From contig NZ_JBNUPE010000004.1 in NCBI RefSeq assembly GCF_050409585.1, forward strand, positions 62,001-126,000: 64,000 bases of DNA, read 5' to 3'. Of this stretch, positions 8,000 through 16,981 are shown in pieces. The number at the start of each line of letters is the position of its first letter. The stretch's first letter is position 1. The notes under the pieces were generated by a model that saw only the letters and a program-made list of their open reading frames with translations, did not search any database and had not been told where the DNA came from. Origin of the DNA: Facklamia sp050409585 (lineage in GTDB: Bacteria; Bacillota; Bacilli; Lactobacillales; Aerococcaceae). The position numbers were made by a program, and so were the translations under genes.

Positions 8000-9041
8000 A
8001 TAGCTTCAATGTTAATGAGGGTAAAATGTTCAAACTTATAACGCTATTCCATCGTTTTCAAGAGGTGAATTTATAGTAGATAATCCCGAAGACATAAAGA
8101 AAGTTCATGAGCTAGACTTAGAAACGGGGCAAAGGCTGTTCCCTGGTCGACAAGTTTTAGTAGTTACACAAGCAGACAACGAAAATGCATTCCTATATAA
8201 TCACATTGTTATAAACAACCCGAATCCAATTGGTGTATCAAACTATCAAGATCTAATAATCGTTGGGTAAATATACAGCCTAAGCACGACGAAATACTAG
8301 GAGAATTTGGTGCGAATGTAATTACTTATCAAAAGATAAAGCGATTAATTGTAGAATGATTAGCGAAATTAAAACAGCTGACAAGGGTAAATGTGTTTGG
8401 AAAGACGATTTAAGAGAGAATCCTAGAATCCCTAGCCAATTCTGAAGTTGTGACCATGAAGAAGTTTAAAGAGGATATATTATTAAATTATAAAGTAGAT
8501 GCGAGGGAACGAAAGCATGGTAATTTATCCTATTAATTATAGACGAAGATTTTATAGAGCAAAAAATAAGAGCTGATAAATTGGGAACTCTTTATGCTAA
8601 AGAAAAACTTCACTTAGCTATTGAATGAAATACGCAAGGTCAACCAAAGCCCGCAGGAAAGAAAACTGCACAAAAGAAATCGTCAGCAATAAAACGCTCA
8701 CCAATCACACAAACGTCTCTAATAAACGTACAAGTGGTAGAAAACGACGGAAACAAAGATTATAGCGATCTGTTCAAAGAAGAACCTACACAAACAACAA
8801 AAAAGTTAAGAAGAAGGTTAAACCTAAAAAAGAAGATACACCAGCTTTTAAACCAGCAAATAATGAAGATTTTTACGATGTAAAGAGAAAGTCTGCTAAA
8901 TCGATAGAAGACGTACAAAAAATAGTAAAAGAAAGATACGAGGAAGCTTTGATAGATAGCAAGTACAAAGAAACACTAGAATATAAGATAACTAAAGCCA
9001 AGGAGGAAGAAGCAAAAAAACAAGAACTACGTGATAGATAA
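8000..9041 (+). pseudogene. Multiply frameshifted relaxase (MobA/VirD2-like) remnant
   Basis: Spread over several frames are clear relaxase segments: GEFIVDNPEDIKKVHELDLE and TGQRLFPGRQVLVVTQADNE (about 8070-8180), then NAFLYNHIVIN with its His-hydrophobic pattern, WVNIQPKHDEILGEFGANVI (about 8260), then NSEVVTMKKFKEDILLNYKV (about 8440), and IRADKLGTLYAKEKLHLAIE (about 8568). A lysine-rich tail ends at TAA 9039-9041. Intact homologues nick the transfer origin of mobilisable plasmids and integrative elements. Many stops and shifts make this a dead gene and mark an old mobile-element insertion. Confidence 0.72.
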
Positions 9042-9127
9042 TTATTTACTTAATATCAAAAAATAAAAGTAGCTCTCAAAAGCTGAAAACTACTTTAAAC
9101 AAATATTAACTTTACAACTTAAGACAG

Positions 9128-9329
9128 CTAACTAGCTTGAATACTCTGAGGACAGACACCAAATAAAGGTAAATAAGTGAGTAAACTTATAACAGCCGTA
9201 AGAATACCAGCTATTTTATAAAACTTCTTTTTTCATTCATCACTTTCCTTATACCAAAGAAAGACAAAAATACCTAATAATATAGAAGCTAATACTAAAA
9301 TACTTTAAAATTAGAAAAAAAGAATTCAT
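9128..9329 (-). pseudogene. Degenerate small membrane protein
   Basis: On the minus strand one frame gives ASILLGIFVFLWYKESDE, a TGA stop, then KKFYKIAGILTAVISLLTYL and further residues ending at TAG (9130-9128). These are two hydrophobic segments around a charged loop. A start-like ATG at 9329 is in another frame. I cannot assign a family. It looks like the remains of a two- or three-helix membrane protein carried with the relaxase remnant. Confidence 0.25.
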
Positions 9330-9371
9330 TAAAAGTTAGTTTTTAACTCTAACTTTTTGGAATCACCTTAT

Positions 9372-9395
9372 AGCCACTTTGATGTGGCTGTTTTT
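9372..9395 (+). terminator. Hairpin with T-run
   Basis: AGCCAC (9372-9377) pairs with GTGGCT (9384-9389), followed by GTTTTT. It has the form of a Rho-independent terminator for plus-strand transcription, but no intact plus-strand gene lies directly upstream. Confidence 0.4.
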
Positions 9396-9397
9396 AT

Positions 9398-9835
9398 CTA
9401 GTTTAAAGCTTTTTTATAGATTGCTCTGGATACTTTCAACGTATGATTTTTGTGTTCACCAATTTTAGTAAATTTATTGGCCTCAAGTTAATTGACTAGA
9501 TAGTTGATATATTATGCTTTAAGATCAATTTCTGTAAGCTAGCAGGCAATCCAATTGGCTGGAAGAAATTGCGTGTGGTTTCAATAGCTGTTTTTTCTTC
9601 TCGTCTGATCTTTTTAACCGTTAAAACTTTACTAATGATGATTGAGAAGGTATCGATAGGATCACCATTAAAAGCAGCAGTCATAAATTACTCCCACCAA
9701 TGACTGCCCCCCTCCTGTGGTTAAAATAAAGTTCAAGCTTTCAGATTTTATTTTATCTACTGTTTTCAGAAGTTTTTCATAATATGAGATTGCACACAAT
9801 CTCATAGACTTCACTCCAGTGACTTTGCCTCAGAA
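9398..9835 (-). pseudogene. Iron-containing alcohol dehydrogenase remnant
   Basis: Minus-strand translation gives EKLLKTVDKIKSESLNFILT followed by TTGGG (about 9715-9790). This resembles the cofactor-binding segment of iron-containing alcohol dehydrogenases (FILAVGGGSVIDG). After a large deletion it continues FNGDPIDTFSIIISKVL and EKTAIETTRNFFQPIGLPAS (9496-9684), like the family's C-terminal TR-FF-SIG-P-TL segment, and a shifted frame ends SRAIYKKALN at TAG 9400-9398. The central metal-binding part is missing. The family call rests on motif similarity by eye, so it is tentative. Confidence 0.4.
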
Positions 9836-10131
9836 TGATTACTATTTTATCGAAGCTAGCAACTTTTAGACAGTTTCTCAGCCAAAAATGATTAATACTC
9901 TGCTATTATTGGGAATTGACTGGACAATAATGTGTCCTAATTAAATGAGAAATGTGATGGATTATAATATATGAAGTTTCTAATCGTCATAGCTAAGCCT
10001 TCTGTTATTTAATTTTTAAAGTAACAATCTTTTAAAAGCACTTTTAACGCTTATCGGATCTAATAATGCTATACTGAGAATTCGAGCTGATCATTTAGTC
10101 GGTTGATACTAAAGATAGAAAGGAAATATCT

Positions 10132-11070
10132 ATGTGTACAGGAATTAAAATTAATTACCCCGGCGGACATGTTGCAGGACGAACAATGGATCTGGAAGCA
10201 CCCGTTGACTACAATATACTTTACTTGCCTAAGGGGTATCCGGTAGCTGAAAATTTGCTAGGCGGCTTTCACCATTCTCAATATAAGATGCTTGGAGTTG
10301 GTTTTCGAAATATGGACCCTTTAAAGGATGGGGTCAATGAGCATGGTCTGATTGGAATCACCAATGATTTTGGAGGATTTGGCTTATATGATAATCAAGT
10401 AGATAAAAAGAAGAACAATGTTTCTGCTTTTTATTTTATGAATTATATCTTAGGTAATTGTCGCAATGTTGATGAAGTCTTAGCGATTTTACCGACCGTT
10501 CACATCTCAAGTCATGATATGAATGGAAATAAAGTCATCACACCAATTTTCCACTTTATGTTTTCAGACAGTCAGCAAAACTGCATTGTGGTTGAGCCTG
10601 AAAAGAAAAAACTAAAAGTCTACCAAAATCCTTATGGCGTCATGACCAATGCACCAAAATTTCCTTCTCATCAAAAACTCTTGCAAACTACTTTTAATCA
10701 AGAAAATTTGAACCAATTTAATGCTGCTAAAGACCTACCTGGTGGATATGATCCAAAATCACGTTTTTTAAAAGCTTATTATCTAGCATATCAAACACTT
10801 GATAATCATGACAGTCAGTCTGCCTTTGGCAATCTTTACCGCGTCTTATCTTCTGTTGCTTTACCTAAAGGCTTTATTCCTAACAAAAAATATCATTCTT
10901 ACACACATACTGTTTATTTATCTGCTTATGATAGTCCATCAAGAAGGTTGACCATTCAATCCGCTCAAAATCAAATGGTTTATTCAATAGTTTTTGATGA
11001 CATCGAAGATTTAAATCAAAGACAGGCTATATTCTTGCCGGCTGGATTTACTTATCAAACACTTAAATAA
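10132..11070 (+). CDS. Choloylglycine hydrolase family protein (bile salt hydrolase/penicillin V acylase type)
   Basis: This 312-residue Ntn-hydrolase starts MCTGIKINYPGGHVAGRTMD. Cys2 becomes the N-terminal nucleophile after Met removal, and Arg17 and Asp20 match the catalytic set of bile salt hydrolases and penicillin V acylases. The YGVMTNAPKFPSHQ stretch corresponds to the conserved TNSP motif with the oxyanion Asn. There is no signal peptide, so it acts in the cytoplasm. An AAAGGAAA site precedes the ATG and TATACT at about 10070 is a possible -10. Sequence alone does not say whether bile salts, penicillin V or N-acyl signals are the substrate. A hairpin terminator follows. Confidence 0.87.
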   Translation: MCTGIKINYPGGHVAGRTMDLEAPVDYNILYLPKGYPVAENLLGGFHHSQYKMLGVGFRNMDPLKDGVNEHGLIGITNDFGGFGLYDNQVDKKKNNVSAFYFMNYILGNCRNVDEVLAILPTVHISSHDMNGNKVITPIFHFMFSDSQQNCIVVEPEKKKLKVYQNPYGVMTNAPKFPSHQKLLQTTFNQENLNQFNAAKDLPGGYDPKSRFLKAYYLAYQTLDNHDSQSAFGNLYRVLSSVALPKGFIPNKKYHSYTHTVYLSAYDSPSRRLTIQSAQNQMVYSIVFDDIEDLNQRQAIFLPAGFTYQTLK

Positions 11071-11075
11071 ATTAA

Positions 11076-11104
11076 AAACGCTGGAAGTTATCCAGCGTTT
11101 TTTT
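11076..11104 (+). terminator. Rho-independent terminator
   Basis: AACGCTGG at 11077-11084 pairs with CCAGCGTT at 11092-11099 around AAGTTAT, and a run of Ts follows to 11104. It ends the choloylglycine hydrolase transcript. Confidence 0.85.
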
Positions 11105-11172
11105 ATGGTGATAGGATGCGAAAGTGGGTATATTTTATTTGCCAATAGACTCATCTTTAATAGTCTTAGAAA

Positions 11173-11826
11173 TTAAATTTTTTCGCAGAAAATCAATTCT
11201 GCCATATCGAAACTAAAATAGGCTGTTTGATCATCGTTATATGAAAAAATAAAAATACGATTTGTGTCATCAATCTTATCTAGGTGAATTCTTTGATTTA
11301 ATTCAAGATTAATTTGTTGTAAGTATTCTAGTAGTTCATGTTTATCGATACAGCGACGAAACACTAGGTGGTCACCTTCACTAAATGATGATAGAGGTGT
11401 CCGATAAACTTCTTGATAATTATCAATTGTGGGAATAATACTTCCATGAGGACAAAATTTTGGATAATCTAGCAGTTTTTCTAATTTATCAAAAAAATAG
11501 TCACTTTCTAAATGTTCAATGGTTTCAGCATCGTTGTGAACTTGCGTGATGTCATATTTTAAGATTTTCATTAAAAAAAGTTCGGCAATGCGATGTTTAC
11601 GCACAACCTTAATCGCACTTTCTAATCCTTGTCTGGTTAAACGCACTCCTTTATAGGCGATGGATTCAACAAGATTGTCTTCAACTAATCGGCTAATCAT
11701 ATCGGTTACAGACGGAGCTGAAATATTTAAGCTGTCCGCAATTAATTTATTTGAAACATATTCTTCACTACCGTTCAAACTGAAAATCGCTTTAAGATAG
11801 TTTTCTTTGACATTGGATCGTTTCAT
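11173..11826 (-). CDS. DtxR/MntR-family metal-dependent repressor
   Basis: This 217-residue protein has an N-terminal winged helix (residues about 1-65: NVKENYLKAIFSLNG...NISAPSVTDMISRLVEDNLV), a metal-binding dimerisation domain (HRIAELFLMKIL; HNDAETIEHLESDYFFDKLE; CPHGSIIP) and a C-terminal FeoA/SH3-like domain, the layout of ScaR/SloR/TroR rather than short MntR. The ATG at 11826 has a good GAGGGAG site; an upstream in-frame ATG at 11844 is less likely. It is divergent from the manganese ABC operon and is its likely Mn2+-responsive repressor. Confidence 0.87.
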   Translation of the reverse strand: MKRSNVKENYLKAIFSLNGSEEYVSNKLIADSLNISAPSVTDMISRLVEDNLVESIAYKGVRLTRQGLESAIKVVRKHRIAELFLMKILKYDITQVHNDAETIEHLESDYFFDKLEKLLDYPKFCPHGSIIPTIDNYQEVYRTPLSSFSEGDHLVFRRCIDKHELLEYLQQINLELNQRIHLDKIDDTNRIFIFSYNDDQTAYFSFDMAELIFCEKI

Positions 11827-11909
11827 TATCTCTCCCTCTTTCATAAGCTTTTAATACCTTAGTCTTTCTTAGTGAATTTTCTTAGTAAATTTAGTATAAC
11901 ACAACTACA

Positions 11910-11926
11910 ATTAACTAGACTAAAAT
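11910..11926. promoter_or_regulatory. Candidate Mn-repressor operator
   Basis: The sequence ATTAACTAGACTAAAAT resembles the palindromic boxes bound by streptococcal ScaR/SloR-type regulators (AATTAACTTGACTTAATT). It lies in the divergent region, about 14 bases upstream of a TATACT -10 for the repressor gene (minus strand, 11898-11893). Assigned by eye. Confidence 0.4.
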
Positions 11927-11997
11927 AGTTTTTCACCAAACAAAATTATGATATAGCAATCACAAAACAAAAATATTAGACCCTCCTAAATAATTTA

Positions 11998-12026
11998 TTG
12001 CTTAAAGTTAAAAAATAGTGTACACT
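11998..12026 (+). promoter_or_regulatory. Promoter of the manganese ABC operon
   Basis: TTGCTT (11998-12003) and TACACT (12021-12026) are separated by 17 bases, about 30 bases before the ATPase start codon. Confidence 0.6.
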
Positions 12027-12055
12027 CTTACTAGTGAAGAAAGGAGTATATATAT

Positions 12056-12787
12056 ATGATTCAAATTAAACATTTGAATGTTGATTATTTTGGGCACAAA
12101 GCACTAGTCGATGTGAACCTTGATATCCCATTTGGATACAGTGAGGGTATTATAGGGCCGAATGGCGCTGGAAAATCAACCTTAATGAAAGCAATGTTAG
12201 GAATTATTCCTAGCAGTGGAAAAGTGACTTATAATGGCGAGGACATTAAAAATAAATTAAGAAAAATTGCCTATGTTCCTCAAAAAAGTGACTTAGACTT
12301 AACTTTTCCCATTACAGTTGAAGATACTGTTTTAACAGGAACTTACCCTAATTTACCATTGTTTAAAAGACCAGGTAAGAAGGAAAGAGAAATTGTGGAT
12401 TACTGTTTGGAGCAAGTAGTGATTGAGGATATTCGAAAAAAACAAATTAGTAATCTATCTGGTGGTCAGCTACAAAGGGTGTTTATTGCTCGAGCACTGG
12501 CTCAACAAGCAGAAGTTTTCTTTTTAGATGAGCCTTTTGTTGGGATTGATCTCAAAAGTGAGAATATTATTGTGGACATTTTGAGGCAATTGCGCAGTGA
12601 TGGGAAATCGGTATTAGTGGTCCATCACGATCTTCATGAGGTGCAGTCATACTTTGATCGACTTTTAATTTTAAATAAATCAGTCATCGCTGAGGGAGCA
12701 GTTAAAGAAGTGTTTACTAATGCGAATATTCAAGCAGCCTACGGAGGCTCATTAGGAAATGTTCAAATAAAAGGGTTAGGTGATTAA
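12056..12787 (+). CDS. Manganese/zinc ABC transporter ATP-binding protein
   Basis: This 243-residue ABC ATPase has Walker A GPNGAGKST (about 36-44), Q-loop YVPQKSDLD, signature LSGGQLQR and Walker B VFFLDEPF, and closely fits the Mn/Zn ATPases (MntB, PsaB, ScaC). It powers import by the permease that overlaps or abuts its 3' end. An AAGGAG site precedes ATG 12056. First gene of a three-gene operon (ATPase, permease, binding protein) divergent from a DtxR-family repressor. Confidence 0.93.
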   Translation: MIQIKHLNVDYFGHKALVDVNLDIPFGYSEGIIGPNGAGKSTLMKAMLGIIPSSGKVTYNGEDIKNKLRKIAYVPQKSDLDLTFPITVEDTVLTGTYPNLPLFKRPGKKEREIVDYCLEQVVIEDIRKKQISNLSGGQLQRVFIARALAQQAEVFFLDEPFVGIDLKSENIIVDILRQLRSDGKSVLVVHHDLHEVQSYFDRLLILNKSVIAEGAVKEVFTNANIQAAYGGSLGNVQIKGLGD

Positions 12788-12788
12788 A

Positions 12789-13628
12789 ATGACAGAAGTG
12801 TTTTCTCAACTCTTTGACCTACCTTCCTATGTTATTAATGCAGGTTTATCCGCAATTTTTTTAGGGGTAGTGTCTGGAATTATAGGTAGCTTTATTGTTT
12901 TAAGAAAGATGGCCTTGATGGGAGACGCATTATCGCATGCGGTATTACCTGGGGTAGCTCTTTCCTATATGTTTGGTATTAATATGTTGTTTGGAGCATC
13001 GCTTTTTGGGATTTTTGCTGCTGTTCTAATTCAATATATTTCAAAAAAATCTAACATTAAAAGTGATACTGCGATTGGCATCATTTTAAGTTCATTTTTT
13101 GCTTTAGGAATTATCTTAATTAGTCAAGCACGAAGTGGAATCGATTTAAATCACGTCTTGTTCGGTAATATTTTAGCGGTTCCGAATTCTGAGTTAGAAC
13201 AATCTTTTTGGGTACTCGTTGCTGTGATTATTATTGTAAGTCTCTTTTATAAAGAGTTATTAATTTCATCCTTCGATCCTGTTGTTTCGAAAGCATATGG
13301 ACTCAATACGGATTTCTATCATTATTTATTAATGCTTATGTTGTCCGTTGTAACTGTCTCCTCACTCTCCCAAGTAGGAATTGTGTTGGTTATTGCTATG
13401 TTAGTTATACCAGCTGCGACTTCCTATTTATGGACAAATAAACTAATCCATATGATTCTATTAGCCTCAATAATTGGAGCTTCAATGGGACTAATCGGAA
13501 CATATATAAGTTTCCAAAATAATCTGCCTACGAGTTCAGCAATTGTCTTGTTGGGTTCACTAGTTTTCTTAATTTCATTTTTTGTTTCACCAAAAAACAA
13601 TTTTTTTAGAAAGGAAAAAGTATCATGA
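12789..13628 (+). CDS. Manganese/zinc ABC transporter permease
   Basis: This 279-residue ABC-3 family permease has about eight hydrophobic segments and the conserved cytoplasmic loop GDALSHAVLPGVALSYM (about 46-62) that contacts the ATPase. I use ATG 12789, one base after the ATPase stop; an in-frame GTG at 12780 would overlap the ATPase gene by 8 bases and add three residues. It forms the membrane channel for Mn2+ (or Zn2+) import. The binding-protein gene overlaps its last codon. Confidence 0.9.
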   Translation: MTEVFSQLFDLPSYVINAGLSAIFLGVVSGIIGSFIVLRKMALMGDALSHAVLPGVALSYMFGINMLFGASLFGIFAAVLIQYISKKSNIKSDTAIGIILSSFFALGIILISQARSGIDLNHVLFGNILAVPNSELEQSFWVLVAVIIIVSLFYKELLISSFDPVVSKAYGLNTDFYHYLLMLMLSVVTVSSLSQVGIVLVIAMLVIPAATSYLWTNKLIHMILLASIIGASMGLIGTYISFQNNLPTSSAIVLLGSLVFLISFFVSPKNNFFRKEKVS

Positions 13629-14557
13629 AAATATTTAAAAAATTTATTGCATTGACTCTATTATTATCTACTATCTTATCAGGAATTGGAGGGGGGGTAA
13701 AAGCCCAAGCCGCTGAAGAAAAAAGCCTAAAAATCGTAGCAAGTTATTCAATCATCGCTGATATGGTTAAGAATATCGTTGGAGAACATGGAGAAGTCTA
13801 TAGTTTAGTGCCAATTGGAACAGACCCTCATAGCTATGAGCCGTTACCAGGAGATGCTCAAGAAGTATCTGAAGCTGATCTCGTTTTTTATAACGGATTT
13901 AACCTCGAAACAGGGAAAGGTTGGTTTGATGATTTACTTGATGTAACTGATAAAAAAGATGTAGCTTTTGCGGTGACTGAAGAAGTAGAACCTATGCATT
14001 TAACAGCTGAAGGTAAAGAAAATGAGCAAGATCCTCATGCTTGGCTAGACGTACAAAATGGCATTAAATATGTTGATCTTATTGCTGAAAAAATAATTGA
14101 AGCTGATCCAGAGCATAAAGAAGAGTATCTAAAAAATAAAGAAGCTTATACCAAAGAATTAGAAGATCTAGACCAATATGCAAAAGATGAAATTGCTAAA
14201 ATTCCAGAAGATCAACGAATCTTAGTTACTTCAGAAGGAGCTTTTAAATACTTTTCTAAGGCCTATGGCTTTGAAGCAGCTTATATTTGGGAAATCAATA
14301 CAGATAATCAAGGAACACCTGACCAAATGAAGCGTATCTTAGATATTATTAATGAGCGTGATGTGAAAGCCTTATTTGTTGAAACATCAATCAATCCTAA
14401 AACAATGGAGACAGTTTCTCAAGAAACAGGAATTCCTGTTAAATCGAAAATCTTTACAGATTCATTAGCAAATGAAGGCGAAGAAGGAGATACATACATC
14501 ACAATGATCAAATGGAATGTTGACCATATTGTGAGTGGTATTCTTGAAACGGAATAA
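13625..14557 (+). CDS. Manganese ABC transporter substrate-binding protein (PsaA/ScaA-like), no lipobox
   Basis: This 310-residue cluster A-I binding protein has the four metal ligands at the PsaA-like positions: His69 (TDPHSYEP), His138 (QDPHAWLD), Glu204 (TSEGAF) and Asp279 (FTDSLA). The YIWEINTDNQGTP segment favours manganese. The export signal is clear, but unlike PsaA/ScaA it contains no cysteine; the core ILSGIGGGVKAQAAEE suggests signal peptidase I cleavage near AQA. It may therefore be unlipidated. The ATG overlaps the end of the permease gene by four bases and has a GAAAGGAA site. Confidence 0.9.
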   Translation: MKIFKKFIALTLLLSTILSGIGGGVKAQAAEEKSLKIVASYSIIADMVKNIVGEHGEVYSLVPIGTDPHSYEPLPGDAQEVSEADLVFYNGFNLETGKGWFDDLLDVTDKKDVAFAVTEEVEPMHLTAEGKENEQDPHAWLDVQNGIKYVDLIAEKIIEADPEHKEEYLKNKEAYTKELEDLDQYAKDEIAKIPEDQRILVTSEGAFKYFSKAYGFEAAYIWEINTDNQGTPDQMKRILDIINERDVKALFVETSINPKTMETVSQETGIPVKSKIFTDSLANEGEEGDTYITMIKWNVDHIVSGILETE

Positions 14558-14919
14558 TTATAAGATTTGCTAAAAGAACTAACTACATTTTTCTTAGGGA
14601 GAGCTTAGGATATATTAGAAATTAAGAAACATTCTACTTATACACGTTCATCGGATGCATGAGGTGTTCGGTAGATTATATTATAGGGAGAATAAAATGC
14701 GGTTGAGTATTTATACTCGACCGTTTTTTATATGGTAATTGGATATGAGTAGCAAATATATCCTGTCTTGCAAAAATCAAGATCTATGTGGTGGTGTTTG
14801 CTGAAAGTAATCCAGAATCTACCGATAATTAAAAAACTTTAACTCTTAAATAAAAAGAATAAATATGCGAAAAGTATGCTAGTATCTATATGTTGCTGAA
14901 ATATTTTTTGGAGGAATGC
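14558..14919. other. Intergenic stretch before the barnase gene
   Basis: No open reading frame or RNA gene is recognisable here. It contains the terminator at 14700-14729 and presumably the promoter of the barnase-barstar pair, for which I see no convincing -35/-10 pair. Confidence 0.5.
14700..14729 (+). terminator. Rho-independent terminator
   Basis: CGGTTGAGTA (14700-14709) pairs with TACTCGACCG (14714-14723), followed by six Ts. It is about 140 bases after the manganese binding-protein gene. Confidence 0.8.
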
Positions 14920-15462
14920 ATGAAAACGAAATGTAACTATTTATTAAGCTTATTAATACTTTTTCTAGCCATCTCTTTAAGTGGTTGCTTACAAGTTGAA
15001 GAGTTTTTGCAAGAATTCACTGAAGAACCAGTCAGTGAACAGTTAGCAAGTGATTCCAGTAAAACAAGCCGAGAGGGTTTTACAGAATTAAAAGTTGAAA
15101 CAGATCCATGGCTTAACCAAGAAAATACGAGCGAGGTCGTTCAAGAAGAAGCGTTTTATTATAATCTAGAACAAGTCGCTGCCTATATTCATCAATATAA
15201 TCGATTGCCAGCTAATTATATAACTAAGGAAGAGGCAACTAAGCAAAACTGGTCAACTGCTGATCCGATTTATGTGATTGGTGGCAATCGATTTGGCAAT
15301 CGAGAGGGTAAATTACCTAAAAAAAAAGGAAGGCAATACTATGAAGCTGATATTCAAGCAGGGTACAGTCACCATCGTGGATCTGAACGAATCGTGTATT
15401 CTAATGATGGGCTGATTTATTACACTGACGATCATTATGATAGTTTTAAGCAGCTTTATTGA
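14920..15462 (+). CDS. Lipoprotein-anchored barnase-type guanyl-specific ribonuclease
   Basis: This 180-residue protein has a lipoprotein signal with lipobox LSGC (Cys23), an acidic linker (about 24-80) and a C-terminal barnase domain (about 81-180). The catalytic residues of barnase are all matched: Lys103 (NYITKEEA), Arg128 (GNREGKLP), Glu142 (YEADI), Arg153 and Arg157 (HHRGSERI) and His172 (TDDHYDSF). It should cleave RNA 3' of guanosine on the outer membrane face or after release. ATG 14920 follows GGAGG; ATG 14890 is a weaker alternative. The barstar gene follows after 13 bases. Confidence 0.9.
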   Translation: MKTKCNYLLSLLILFLAISLSGCLQVEEFLQEFTEEPVSEQLASDSSKTSREGFTELKVETDPWLNQENTSEVVQEEAFYYNLEQVAAYIHQYNRLPANYITKEEATKQNWSTADPIYVIGGNRFGNREGKLPKKKGRQYYEADIQAGYSHHRGSERIVYSNDGLIYYTDDHYDSFKQLY

Positions 15463-15475
15463 AAGGATGAAGAGT

Positions 15476-15739
15476 ATGAAAATTATATTAGATGGCCAAG
15501 CCTTTACAGACAAGGAGACGACTTATTGCTATTTGATTGATCGATTAAATTTGCCCCACTACACGGGTCATAATTTAGATGCTTTATGGGATGTCCTAGG
15601 AGATAGCCGTCCTTTAGAGATTGAAATATACCGTGCGCGTTTAATTTTGGACCAACTCAATGATTATGGCCGTTGGTTGCTCGATTTGTTTGGGGATGCT
15701 TCAATTGAAATGGAACATCAAGTGACTCTTCATTGGTAG
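15476..15739 (+). CDS. Barstar-family ribonuclease inhibitor
   Basis: This 87-residue cytosolic protein matches barstar in length and fold signature. HYTGHNLDALWDVLGD carries both Asp residues of the barnase-contact helix (barstar YYGENLDALWDCL, Asp35 and Asp39), and the start MKIILDGQAF matches the first strand. It should bind and neutralise the barnase-domain protein encoded 13 bases upstream before export. ATG 15476 has an AAAGGATGA site within the spacer; upstream in-frame starts overlap the nuclease gene and are less likely. The pairing strongly supports both calls. Confidence 0.9.
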   Translation: MKIILDGQAFTDKETTYCYLIDRLNLPHYTGHNLDALWDVLGDSRPLEIEIYRARLILDQLNDYGRWLLDLFGDASIEMEHQVTLHW

Positions 15740-15843
15740 AGTATTTGGGAAGGCAATCGTCTTCTCTTTTTTAAGAATAAGTACTATTAAATTTAAATCA
15801 AACTCGTTATAGTAGAATGAGAGAATTAAAGGTGGGAGAAGCT

Positions 15844-16971
15844 ATGCAAGAAACAATTGGACTCTATATACATATCCCTTTCTGTCAAAAGAAATGCCAT
15901 TATTGCGACTTTTTAACCTTTGTGGATATGGAAGAGAGAATGGATGAATACGTTACCTACTTAATTAAAGAAATGGCTCTTTATAGTGGAAACTATCAAT
16001 TAGACACAATTTATTTTGGTGGCGGAACACCTTCTTATTTAGAAGCTGAACAGATGGTTAAGATTATGGAAGGGATCCAGAGTCATTTTGTGATTCTTTC
16101 AGATTGTGAGATTTCGATTGAAATGAATCCCGAATCTGTCACGGAAGAAAAAGTAAAAACCTATTTAAAATATGGGTTTAATCGCTTTTCTATGGGAGTC
16201 CAGTCCTTTGATGATGCAACCTTAAGAATGATGGGGCGTTTACATGATCGTGAAACAGTCTATCAAAAGATTGCTTTATTAAAAGACTTAGGTGTTAAGA
16301 AATTGGGAATTGATTTGATGTTTGCTAACCCTAAACAGGACATGGATGTTTTAAAAAGGGACATAGAATTAGCTATGGAATTACCGCTTAATCATATTTC
16401 TTATTATTCCCTAATGATTAAAGAGAACACTCCTTTTCAACGTTGGGTATTAACCGGACAGATGCGCGTTTTAGATGATGAAATTGAAAGAGAAATGTAC
16501 CATTATATCCAATCAGAACTATCTAAGCATGGCTTCCACCAATATGAAATTTCGAATTTTGCTAAGGGAGAGGTTGAAAGTCGTCATAATAAGAAGTATT
16601 GGCAATTAGAAAATTACCTGGGACTTGGATTAGGCGCTTCTTCAAATATGGACTTAGTACGATATGTTAATCATCGACGTTTTGATGATTACTACGGCAT
16701 GATTGATCAAGGAAAATATCCTATCCAAATGAGTGAAGAACTTTCTTTAGAAGATCGCGAAAAAGAGTTCATCATGTTGAATATGCGCCTGTTGGAAGGT
16801 TTTGAATTCACAGCGATTAACCAGCGATTTAATATTGACTTTATTGACAAGTACCAGGAAATCTTGGCCAAACATAAAAAGTTAGGCTTGATTGATTATG
16901 ACCATGAGCGTATTTGGTTTACTGAAAAAGGCTTAGATATTGGGAATCAATTTTATTTAGATATTTTATAG
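15844..16971 (+). CDS. hemW: Radical SAM heme chaperone HemW (HemN-like)
   Basis: This 375-residue protein opens LYIHIPFCQKKCHYCDF, with Cys14, Cys18 and Cys21 forming the CxxxCxxC radical-SAM cluster site. YFGGGTPSYL, EMNPESVT and RFSMGVQSFDD are typical of the HemN/HemW group, and the C-terminal HemN winged-helix domain is present. At about 375 residues and cytosolic it fits HemW, a heme chaperone, rather than coproporphyrinogen dehydrogenase HemN. ATG 15844 follows GGTGGGAG; an upstream in-frame ATG at 15817 is less likely. Confidence 0.88.
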   Translation: MQETIGLYIHIPFCQKKCHYCDFLTFVDMEERMDEYVTYLIKEMALYSGNYQLDTIYFGGGTPSYLEAEQMVKIMEGIQSHFVILSDCEISIEMNPESVTEEKVKTYLKYGFNRFSMGVQSFDDATLRMMGRLHDRETVYQKIALLKDLGVKKLGIDLMFANPKQDMDVLKRDIELAMELPLNHISYYSLMIKENTPFQRWVLTGQMRVLDDEIEREMYHYIQSELSKHGFHQYEISNFAKGEVESRHNKKYWQLENYLGLGLGASSNMDLVRYVNHRRFDDYYGMIDQGKYPIQMSEELSLEDREKEFIMLNMRLLEGFEFTAINQRFNIDFIDKYQEILAKHKKLGLIDYDHERIWFTEKGLDIGNQFYLDIL

Positions 16972-16981
16972 GAGGGGTGCA

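Noticed and set aside
13625..13720. A missing lipobox in the Mn-binding protein caused by a wrong start codon
   Set aside because: The start overlaps the permease end with a good ribosome site and gives a full signal peptide; no in-frame cysteine exists near the cleavage region in any start choice.
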